A stretch of DNA of 13,521 nt. Source: an uncultured Granulosicoccaceae bacterium. GTDB lineage: Bacteria > Pseudomonadota > Gammaproteobacteria > CALCKW01. Made by a program: the position numbers and the translations under genes. Below the pieces are notes generated by a model. The model did no database searches. It saw nothing but the letters and a program-made list of their open reading frames with translations, and was not told the DNA's origin. Location: positions 1 through 13,521 of the forward strand of contig CALDHJ010000092.1 in NCBI GenBank assembly GCA_937941555.1. Direction: 5' to 3'. This document shows positions 8,201 through 13,521 of this stretch, piece after piece (position 1 is the stretch's first letter; every line of letters begins with the position of its first letter).

Positions 8201-8725
8201 GTTGGCGCGGCCGGTGCGTTGCAGCTCAAGGTAGAAGCGATCGCCAAAAAGCGTCCGCCACGCTTCCAATCGCTCGAAGGCGTCGTCATCACGGTCGTCG
8301 ACAATCGCCCGACCAACGTCGCCACTCTGGCCACAGAGCGCAATCAGGCCGGTCGTACTGCGCGCGGTCAGCCACTCGCGTTGCATCCGCGCAATACCGC
8401 GGCGCTGTCCCTCGGTGTAACTCAGGCTAACAAGTTCACACAGGTTTTTGTAGCCAACATCGCCCTGCGAAAGCAAAACGAGACGATGCGGGTCGTCGTC
8501 TTCGGGGGACTCGGCAACCCACGCATCGACTGCGAGGATCGGTTTGACGCCAGCGCCCATCGCTGCGCGGTAGAACTTGACCGCGCCCATGAGGTTCGAT
8601 TGGTCCGTCAGGGCGACGGCGGGCATGGTGTCGGCGACCGCCCGCACCAACGGCTTGATGCGCACCACGCTGTCAACGAGCGAATACTCGGAGTGGACAT
8701 GCAGGTGGACAAAAGCGGGTGTCAT
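5252..8725 (-). CDS. dnaE: DNA polymerase III alpha subunit
   Basis: The replicative polymerase catalytic subunit of the DNA polymerase III core in the cytosol. It is 1157 residues, against about 1160 in E. coli. Domains in order: N-terminal PHP domain beginning FVHLHVHSEYSL (5-16); palm and fingers with GPGRGSGAGSLVAW (358-371); MPDFDVDF, giving catalytic D402 and D404; the third catalytic D554 in KFDFLGLRN; PGPLQSGMVDDFI; GIILYQEQVM; FNKSHSAAYA; a helix-hairpin-helix region (about 826-845, GLGAIKGVGEAA); a clamp-binding candidate EDLFGD (915-920); and an OB-fold domain (about 990-1075). The frame is open further upstream to 9067, but that part overlaps rnhB and does not resemble DnaE, so the ATG at 8725 is chosen because it places HLHVHSEYS at the usual position. 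No clear ribosome site precedes it. The gene follows rnhB by 43 bases and is probably co-transcribed. C-family PolC is excluded because there is no embedded exonuclease. Confidence 0.97.
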   Translation of the reverse strand: MTPAFVHLHVHSEYSLVDSVVRIKPLVRAVADTMPAVALTDQSNLMGAVKFYRAAMGAGVKPILAVDAWVAESPEDDDPHRLVLLSQGDVGYKNLCELVSLSYTEGQRRGIARMQREWLTARSTTGLIALCGQSGDVGRAIVDDRDDDAFERLEAWRTLFGDRFYLELQRTGRANETRFVQGACRLASAGDTPVVATNDVRFISADEFDAHEARVCINQGRVLIDPARPRDYSEQQYLRSAVEMCELFADLPAACENTLEIAQRCNTRLTLGAPVLPDFPVPAGMTESDYICTASQRGLDERLLALYPDEAERNTQRVAYDERLRIELDVINGMGFPGYFLIVADFIEWSKNNAIPVGPGRGSGAGSLVAWALKITDIDPLPYDLLFERFLNPERVSMPDFDVDFCIAGRDRVIQYVSDTYGAEKVSQIITYGTMAAKAVVRDCGRVLGHPYGLVDGVAKLVPFEVGMTLTKALAESEELKQRYDTDDEVRNLIDLALRLEGLARNAGKHAGGVVIAPSGLTDFCPLYCEEDGASLVTQFDKDDAEAVGLVKFDFLGLRNLTIIDNAVKDINRRREEPLDITRIPLDDAPTFELLKRADTTAVFQLESRGMKELIKRLKPDSFEDIIALVALFRPGPLQSGMVDDFIARKHGKEEVSYPHPDYQLESLQPVLEPTYGIILYQEQVMQIAQVMAGYSLGGADLLRRAMGKKKPEEMAKQKSGFVEGSVSNGIDAGLAEKIFELVEKFAGYGFNKSHSAAYALISYQTAWLKCHYPAEFMAAVLSSDMESTDKVVVFHDDSLQSGLTVLPPDVNASSIQFSVVDAKTLRYGLGAIKGVGEAALTGILEERERNGAFSDLAGFCTRADARVNKRVMEALIKAGAFDTLVGSRSSALSNLDAAMKAAEQQHRNEDAGIEDLFGDGASSESAPIHFVECEEWPELERLAKEKEALGLYLSGHPIHCYASDLQHVTRGSFRDQCATLEPAQEGRYAKGRETVLAGLISAIRVINGSRGRRCIITLDDATAKVDAVISGELFDSYVHLIGVDRVLVVEGELAIDDFSGGYRIRGREIYDIEAARARFAKGVVVTLGEVSPSTLDPFAELLSRHSSGNLPVLLRYRNASARAAIHLGKQWRVRPEAELIDALGDLEPVEQVEVKY

Positions 8726-8768
8726 GGCAAAGGCTGCAGTGGCGTGGGCGACGGTCGGTCGGATCGAC

Positions 8769-9377
8769 TCAGTATACCGCCCCCGCCTCCCGCCGCGCCG
8801 CCCGCACTGGGGCAAAGCTGAGTCGGTGGGCATCACAGGGCCCATGCGTCGCCAGCGCCTCGCGGTGGGCGGCCGTCGGATAGCCCTTGTGGCGGTCAAA
8901 GCCGTAGGCCGGAAATCGTTTGTGCAGTTCAAGCATCTGTCGATCCCGCGCCACCTTGGCCAGAATCGATGCGGCGGCAATCGCAGCTTCAGACGCATCG
9001 CCTCCGACGACCGCCGCAGCCGGCATCGGCAGATCGGGCGTGCGGTTGCCATCGACCAGCACGGCATCAGCGCCCGGATCCAGAGCGAGCACTGCGCGCT
9101 GCATCGCCAACATCGAGGCGTGCAGGATGTTCAGCGAGTCGATTTCGGCGACGCTCGCCTCGGCTATTTGCCATGACAATGCGCGCTCACAAATCACCGC
9201 AAACAGGCTCTCCCGCCGCTTGGCAGACAGCTTCTTGGAGTCGTTCAGGCCGTCAATCGGCTGCGACGGATCGAGAATCACGGCGGCGGCTACCACGTTG
9301 CCGGCCAACGGCCCTCGGCCGGCCTCATCGGTGCCGGCAACGCGGGCGTCGCTTGGCAAATCGGGGAATCGGTTCAT
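8769..9377 (-). CDS. rnhB: Ribonuclease HII
   Basis: A cytosolic endonuclease that cuts RNA in RNA-DNA hybrids and at single ribonucleotides left in DNA, starting ribonucleotide excision repair. It is 202 residues (E. coli RnhB 198). The catalytic acidic residues are visible: D17 and E18 in [13 protein letters not shown]109 in LVDGN, and D127 in [21 protein letters not shown]. The NDSKKLS segment (45-51) and the C-terminal [14 protein letters not shown] motif also match the family. It sits 43 bases upstream of dnaE on the same strand, the conserved gammaproteobacterial pair; the lpxB gene that usually precedes it is replaced by a divergent fimbrial usher. A weak minus-strand -10 candidate, TACAAT (9446-9451), lies about 70 bases upstream. 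Start ATG at 9377 has no strong ribosome site but matches the family N-terminus. Confidence 0.96.
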   Translation of the reverse strand: MNRFPDLPSDARVAGTDEAGRGPLAGNVVAAAVILDPSQPIDGLNDSKKLSAKRRESLFAVICERALSWQIAEASVAEIDSLNILHASMLAMQRAVLALDPGADAVLVDGNRTPDLPMPAAAVVGGDASEAAIAAASILAKVARDRQMLELHKRFPAYGFDRHKGYPTAAHREALATHGPCDAHRLSFAPVRAARREAGAVY

Positions 9378-9488
9378 GGCGAGATTCTACGGCGAAATCC
9401 AGCCCCGACGTAGCCCGTTTCAGGGCAAATCTGGCGTGTGAATTGATTGTATTTAGCCCTGACAGAGCCGCCAGATGGCACGCTTTTC
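9378..9488. promoter_or_regulatory. Divergent promoter region, rnhB / fimbrial usher
   Basis: About 111 bases separate the divergent starts of rnhB and the usher, so both promoters should lie here or, for the usher, slightly inside if the later start at 9579 is used. On the minus strand TACAAT (9446-9451) matches five of six bases of a -10 box, but its -35 region is poor. The sequence around 9441-9455 is the only AT-rich patch. No operator was recognised. Confidence 0.3.
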
Positions 9489-12026
9489 ATGCGTACAGCA
9501 TGCTTCCACCGACAATTCGACACCCTACCCGCACGCTCGACCGCAGCGCTGTTATGGGCTGTGGTACGTCGCGTCGTGATGATCGCCATGCTTATCGCTT
9601 TCGCGGGGCACGGCGCGCGCGCCGATATCACTTTCGACACCGAAGCCGTCCCCGAGGGGTTCGCCGACCTCGCCGGCCCGCAGGAAGCCTTCGTCGATAT
9701 CTGGTTCGGCAACGAGAAACGGCTGTCGACACCGGCCCTCTACGACCTCGAAACCCTGACCTTCATCGAACCCGATGCCGTGCTCAGCGCGCTGGACGCG
9801 CTCGAATCACCCGATGTGGTTCTCAGCCTGCTCTCGGCTCCGCTGCCGTTGAACGACGACCTCGCCTGTTTCTCACCGAATTTCCCGAGCGGTTGTGGCG
9901 TGCTCGAGCCACCGGTCGCCGGCATCATCTTCAACGAAGGCCAGTTTCGGGTGGATGTGTTCGTCAACCCCGTACTCCTGACGCTGAAAGACGCCCCGAT
10001 CATCACCCGGCTCTCGGCACCGGACCCGCGAGACACCGGCCTTGTGAGCCTGTCTGGCGCCTTTGGTGAAAGCCAGAGCAACGGTCGGAGCTACAATATC
10101 GGCCTGTTCGGCAAGTCGACACACGGTGACGGCTACCTCGACTACACCATCAGCGCGACCGAAGAGCACCCCAGTCCGCGCGTCGAGAACCTGTCGTTCA
10201 ACCGCGACAACGGCGATCACCACTACCGCATGGGCCTCTTTCGAAGTCGGCCCTTTGCCCTGCTGAACAGCGTCGACATCATGGGTGCGCGTGTGTCGAG
10301 CAGCTTGAACACACGGCTCGATCTCGAACAGATTGCCGGATCACCCATTGCGCTCTTCCTGCCGCGCCGCTCGATCGTGCAGATTCGGCGCGACGGTCGC
10401 CTGCTCAGCAGCAAGTCCTACCCCGCGGGCAACCAGTTGGTCGACAGCCAGACACTGCCGGCAGGCGCGTACGAAATCGAACTCACCATCATCGACCCCG
10501 TCGGTGGCGAGCGCTCGGAAAACCGGTTTTTCGTCAAATCGGCGGAGCTGCCACCGGTCGGTGAAGACGTGTACCACGTCGAGCTCGGCTGCGCCTGGGA
10601 CAGCGACACCAACACCCGACTCATGCCCAGCTGCGAAGGCAACGCCATTGCACATGCGTCGTTCAGTCGCCGCACGACCGGCCATACGGCCCTTGCCGCA
10701 AACGTGGCGGTTAGCGACGACCGCGTACTGTTCGGCGCCGGCGGCCACCTGATGCTGCCGCGTCTGAAGTTGCGCGGATTCGCCCACCTCGGCGTGCGCG
10801 GTGAACGTGGCCTGCAACTTCAGGCGAGTACCTCGCTTGGCAATCTGACCGCTGCACTGAACGCCTCTAGGCTGTGGGACGACCGCGCCGCTATCCGGCG
10901 CACCACTCTCTTGAGCGAACCCTTTCGTCAGCTCGACTTCACGCTCAACTACGCCTGGAAGAAATTGCAGTTGAGCGCGCGCTACAGCTTCAGCCACCTC
11001 TTGCTGAGCGACCGACGTGTGCAATTGTTTTCACCGTCAGCACGCATGAACCTCGGGCGCTTCCGCTGCTTCAACCTGTCGCTCTCAGCCGAGGCCACCC
11101 ACACTGACGGTGCAACTCAAATGCTGTTGACCTTGTTGTGGCTCAAGACCGGCCGCCACTGGGACGTTGCCGCCAATACCGGCGTCTCCGGTGAACGCCC
11201 GCCGAGCGAGCACGGCCCGGATGTGCTGGCGCAGGTGACCTGGCGGGACCAGGACCTGCTGCGCGACGACATCAGCATCACCGCCAAGGCAGGCAAGAAC
11301 CGCAGCACCGATTCACTCGGTGCCGATGCGAGCTATCGAGGCCGCTGGGGTGAACTCGGCCTGCTCGGCACCTGGGGGCGTAACGCGTCAGGTGACACCG
11401 AAACCGCGCACGGCGGATCGTTCCTGCTCGGCGCCGCATTCGACGACGACCGGCGTTGGCATCTGGGCAACACGGACCAGGGCGCAGCGGCGGTGATCGT
11501 GGAGCTCGACGGCGGTCCGAACGGCGAAGAATTCGACGTGGTCATCAACCGCGCGATCGTCGGCGAAGTGACGATCGGATCGGAGCGGCTGTTCAGCCTG
11601 GCACCGTACAAACAGCACGCCATCGAGCTGCGCGCCAAAGACGACAAGATCATGGAATACGATCAGCAGGCGCGAGTGATTACGTTGTTCCCGGGCCACG
11701 TATCGCGGCAGGTCTGGAACGTCGCACCAGCCTATGTGTTGATTGCCTCGGTGCAGGACGCCAGCGGTAACCTGATCGACGCCGGTCGGATCGACGGTGG
11801 ATTGAACCCGGCCATCATCGACGATGGCGGCGTATTCCAACTCGAAGTCGTGCCCGGCAGCACGCTGGTGTTCACGACGCCGGACCAACAGGTATGCAGT
11901 GCCCAGGTCCCGCCGCCAGCGAATGCCGACTTCGTGCAGGTGCTCGACGTGCCGCTGTCTTGCGTGCCTGACAACACGCACGCAGCACAGCTCGAGTCGC
12001 TCGAGGATGTGCCGGAGAGTTCGTAA
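9489..12026 (+). CDS. Outer-membrane fimbrial usher, EcpC/TcfC/CooC (alternate, alpha) type
   Basis: An outer-membrane pore that receives chaperone-subunit complexes in the periplasm and secretes and polymerises them into a fimbria. With the ATG at 9489 it is 845 residues, like E. coli EcpC (about 840). A signal peptide is visible: hydrophobic stretch about 18-43 ending HGARA, with cleavage expected before DITFD (46). Then come an N-terminal periplasmic domain, first barrel strands (about 185-285), a plug domain (about 286-353, SIVQIRRDGRLLS...GNQLVDSQTLPAGAYEIEL), the rest of the barrel (about 385-655), and C-terminal domains with FSLAPYKQHAIEL (702-714), ITLFPGHVSRQV and a Cys pair C803/C825. 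These match EcpC features in the same order. A TTG at 9447 keeps the frame open but is a poor start; ATG at 9579 would give a shorter, more usual signal peptide. It is convergent with the chaperone gene. Classical FimD/PapC ushers are less similar. Confidence 0.85.
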   Translation: MRTACFHRQFDTLPARSTAALLWAVVRRVVMIAMLIAFAGHGARADITFDTEAVPEGFADLAGPQEAFVDIWFGNEKRLSTPALYDLETLTFIEPDAVLSALDALESPDVVLSLLSAPLPLNDDLACFSPNFPSGCGVLEPPVAGIIFNEGQFRVDVFVNPVLLTLKDAPIITRLSAPDPRDTGLVSLSGAFGESQSNGRSYNIGLFGKSTHGDGYLDYTISATEEHPSPRVENLSFNRDNGDHHYRMGLFRSRPFALLNSVDIMGARVSSSLNTRLDLEQIAGSPIALFLPRRSIVQIRRDGRLLSSKSYPAGNQLVDSQTLPAGAYEIELTIIDPVGGERSENRFFVKSAELPPVGEDVYHVELGCAWDSDTNTRLMPSCEGNAIAHASFSRRTTGHTALAANVAVSDDRVLFGAGGHLMLPRLKLRGFAHLGVRGERGLQLQASTSLGNLTAALNASRLWDDRAAIRRTTLLSEPFRQLDFTLNYAWKKLQLSARYSFSHLLLSDRRVQLFSPSARMNLGRFRCFNLSLSAEATHTDGATQMLLTLLWLKTGRHWDVAANTGVSGERPPSEHGPDVLAQVTWRDQDLLRDDISITAKAGKNRSTDSLGADASYRGRWGELGLLGTWGRNASGDTETAHGGSFLLGAAFDDDRRWHLGNTDQGAAAVIVELDGGPNGEEFDVVINRAIVGEVTIGSERLFSLAPYKQHAIELRAKDDKIMEYDQQARVITLFPGHVSRQVWNVAPAYVLIASVQDASGNLIDAGRIDGGLNPAIIDDGGVFQLEVVPGSTLVFTTPDQQVCSAQVPPPANADFVQVLDVPLSCVPDNTHAAQLESLEDVPESS

Positions 12027-12253
12027 CGCGGTCGCCTGGTTGTGAACTGTTTCCGCCAAACCCCACGGCATGGACTGCGCACCTGATGGAACCTGCCGCG
12101 TAGCGCACGGCCAAGGTCTCACTGGAAGCGTGGCGCAACCGCAAGCCATCTAGTGCGCGCACGTTTGTGGTACCACGCGCAGCGCAGTGTTAAACAGCCG
12201 GACACAAAAAAGCCGCCTGTGCAGGCGGCTTTTGCGTGCAACGCTTTGCTCGG
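12027..12253. other. Intergenic region between usher and chaperone
   Basis: These 227 bases separate the convergent usher and chaperone genes. The only strong element is the terminator at 12206-12233. A 10-base perfect palindrome, GTGGTACCAC (12167-12176), is also present but has no context that gives it a function. No coding frame is supported. Confidence 0.4.
12206..12233. terminator. Strong bidirectional intrinsic terminator
   Basis: An inverted repeat with arms AAAAGCCGCCT and AGGCGGCTTTT (11-bp stem, 4-base loop GTGC). Read on the minus strand the stem is followed by six T, 20 bases past the chaperone stop at 12254. On the + strand four T follow, so it can also stop usher transcription. 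It is the clearest terminator in the window and separates the two convergent halves of the fimbrial locus. Confidence 0.9.
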
Positions 12254-12952
12254 TCAGTAGGTCTCTACAAAGTTCTTCAATCCCACAGACTGATGCACTT
12301 CAACCGGCGTGTTCATCGGCAGATCCAGGCTCCAGCTCTCACCGGCGTACAACCGGTTGGCACCTACTTCCACACACCCTTCACCCGGCGCACGGCATTG
12401 GCGCACGCTACGCACGAGCAAATTGGTGTTGCCGGAATTGGTCATGCTCAACGCCTGACCAGATCGTTTGATGGTGACATCGGGTTCGAAGTTGTCCGGT
12501 CTGACCATGACCAACACCTCGTAGCCAATCAGCACCTTCAGCGCGGTAGTCACCGCATCCTGCTCATCACCGAGCTTCGGCTTGCCCAGTTTCGGGGTGA
12601 CCGCAACGCGGTAGATCTGATCCACCTCACCCGCCGGCTTGCGAATCGCCATGCGCAACACTTTCTGTTGCCCAGGCTTGATCACCATTCGGCGCGGTGT
12701 CACGAGCAAACCTGCGGTGCGCGGGTCGGTCAACACACGAGCATCTGGTTCATCAGACTCGGGGTTGACGATTTCTGAGGTCGTCGTGTCGATGTACAGC
12801 ACGTCCTGGCCCCGGTTGACAATTGTCACGTCCTTGAGCCGCTCACCGTCGACAAATTCGACAACGGTACTGCTCAACGCCATGTTGGCCTGGGCAGTAC
12901 CGAATGCGGCAAATGCCGTGAGTGCAATCACGATCCGGTGGGCAAAACGCAT
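12254..12952 (-). CDS. Periplasmic fimbrial chaperone (PapD-like fold)
   Basis: A periplasmic two-domain immunoglobulin-like chaperone expected to bind fimbrial subunits by donor-strand complementation and hand them to the usher. It is 232 residues, typical length. A signal peptide is clear: MRFAHRIVIALTAFAAFGTA followed by QA, with cleavage expected before NMALSS (residue 23). The N-terminal domain shows VVEFVDGERLKDVTIVNRG and VTPRRMVIKPGQQKVLRM (85-101), the strand-F/G region YRVAVTPKL (114-122), and then the inter-domain strand VLIGYEVLVMVRP (140-152). The C-terminal domain has TNSGNTNLLV and a likely disulfide C186/C193. The ATG at 12952 has an AGGAG ribosome site (12962-12966) nine bases upstream. 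It follows the subunit gene by 76 bases on the same strand and is closed by the terminator at 12206-12233. Subfamily assignment to the alpha (CooB/EcpB-like) chaperones is inferred from the usher. Confidence 0.87.
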   Translation of the reverse strand: MRFAHRIVIALTAFAAFGTAQANMALSSTVVEFVDGERLKDVTIVNRGQDVLYIDTTTSEIVNPESDEPDARVLTDPRTAGLLVTPRRMVIKPGQQKVLRMAIRKPAGEVDQIYRVAVTPKLGKPKLGDEQDAVTTALKVLIGYEVLVMVRPDNFEPDVTIKRSGQALSMTNSGNTNLLVRSVRQCRAPGEGCVEVGANRLYAGESWSLDLPMNTPVEVHQSVGLKNFVETY

Positions 12953-13028
12953 GATGTATTTCTCCTGATGAGTTGGTATATCAACGCCTTAATGGCGAAC
13001 AAATTCGTGAGTACCGCGAATGAGCACA

Positions 13029-13521
13029 TCACTCCGGCACAACGATGAAAGTGAGAATGTCGGCGTAGCTGCCCACGGGCGCGGCTTGCAAATCGGCCTC
13101 CCGGAGCTTGACGGTGAACGTCACATTCGTGCCACCGACGTCGCCGCAGTTGAGTAGCTCGGCAGACCGTAGCGGGCGCGGATAGGTGATTCCGTTTTCG
13201 AGACTCACACGCGTCTCGGGGCGGCGTTGACGGTCGGCCCAATCGAGCTCGTAGGGGATGCGGTTGGTCCCGCCATCACTCAACGCAAAGGCATTTGTGC
13301 CGCTGCTGCTGACTGCCTTGACAAGGTAGCCACCGGTGGTCGAATAGACGCAGGCATCGCCCGTTGCAGACTGCGCGCCCATACCCGCCGTCCAGTTGGC
13401 GAAGCGGACATCGGTGAGGTTGTTGATCTGTACGAGATCGCCCTTGTTCAGGGTGATGTTCGAGGTGCCGGTTGATGACGAGGACAACAGACCATCGGTT
13501 GCCGCCTGCACCGGGGTGTGC
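13029..13521 (-). CDS. Secreted fimbrial subunit (pilin-like), 5' end cut off
   Basis: The frame is open from the right edge to TGA at 13029-13031, so the N-terminus is missing. About 163 residues are seen: ...HTPVQAATDG, then beta-rich, Gly/Ser/Thr/Asn-rich sequence. It ends with FTVKLREADLQ and GSYADILTFIVVPE, the alternating C-terminal strand typical of chaperone-usher subunits and of spore-coat-U-like pilin domains. Two cysteines (in GDACVYS and LLNCGD) could form the subunit disulfide. VQA before ATDG looks like a signal peptidase site, so probably only the signal peptide lies outside the window. A GTG at 13509-13511 is most likely internal. It precedes the chaperone by 76 bases on the same strand, which supports a fimbrial role. 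Whether it is the major pilin, a minor subunit or the tip adhesin cannot be decided here. Confidence 0.7.
   Translation of the reverse strand, partial: HTPVQAATDGLLSSSSTGTSNITLNKGDLVQINNLTDVRFANWTAGMGAQSATGDACVYSTTGGYLVKAVSSSGTNAFALSDGGTNRIPYELDWADRQRRPETRVSLENGITYPRPLRSAELLNCGDVGGTNVTFTVKLREADLQAAPVGSYADILTFIVVPE

Noticed and set aside
8764..8775. A 12-base sequence (TCGACTCAGTAT) at the rnhB stop repeated at the dnaE stop (5247-5258)
   Set aside because: A few exact 12-base repeats are expected by chance in 13.5 kb, and the match is partly the stop codon and terminal Tyr region; curious but not supported.
8726..9067. N-terminal extension of dnaE upstream of 8725
   Set aside because: The added residues do not resemble DnaE and overlap rnhB in another frame; the PHP domain begins right after the ATG at 8725.
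12167..12176. 10-base palindrome GTGGTACCAC
   Set aside because: Short palindromes of this size occur by chance and nothing around it suggests a site.

Overview
The window looks like ordinary chromosome from a GC-rich gammaproteobacterium outside the Enterobacterales. The PckA, NfsA, DnaE and RnhB proteins are all proteobacterial in type. The rnhB-dnaE pair is the gammaproteobacterial order, and a two-membrane cell is implied by the outer-membrane usher. No tRNA, rRNA, CRISPR array, insertion sequence or phage gene was seen. Organism placement is inference from protein character only.

Layout: (1) 1-121, the C-terminal end of an unidentified + strand protein. (2) 260-1894, minus strand, ATP-dependent phosphoenolpyruvate carboxykinase (pckA), with a stem-loop terminator candidate just past its stop. 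(3) 1895-2528, a long divergent intergenic region carrying two overlapping, mutually exclusive inverted repeats followed by seven T. (4) 2529-3269, plus strand, an NfsA-type flavin nitroreductase. (5) 3270-3586, a hairpin and a possible 29-residue ORF with a good ribosome binding site. (6) 3587-5221, plus strand, a thiamine-diphosphate enzyme of the acetolactate synthase superfamily with no regulatory subunit beside it. (7) 5252-9377, minus strand, rnhB then dnaE, the genes for RNase HII and the replicative DNA polymerase III alpha subunit. A perfect 22-base palindrome fills the gap between the convergent stops of (6) and dnaE. (8) 9489-13521, a chaperone-usher fimbrial locus: an EcpC/TcfC-like usher on the + strand faces a periplasmic chaperone and a truncated pilin-like subunit on the minus strand. 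A strong bidirectional terminator lies between them.

How the genes relate: pckA (gluconeogenesis), nfsA (flavin reductase), the ThDP enzyme and rnhB-dnaE (housekeeping replication and repair) show no common pathway. The last 4 kb is the accessory part. The usher, chaperone and subunit should together export and assemble a surface fimbria, but the usher is transcribed separately and convergently, unlike the single operons of the textbook CFA/I, CS1 and Ecp systems. I see no clearly new biochemical system. The most useful leads are the split fimbrial locus, the double hairpin at 2264-2300, and the small ORF at 3364-3453.
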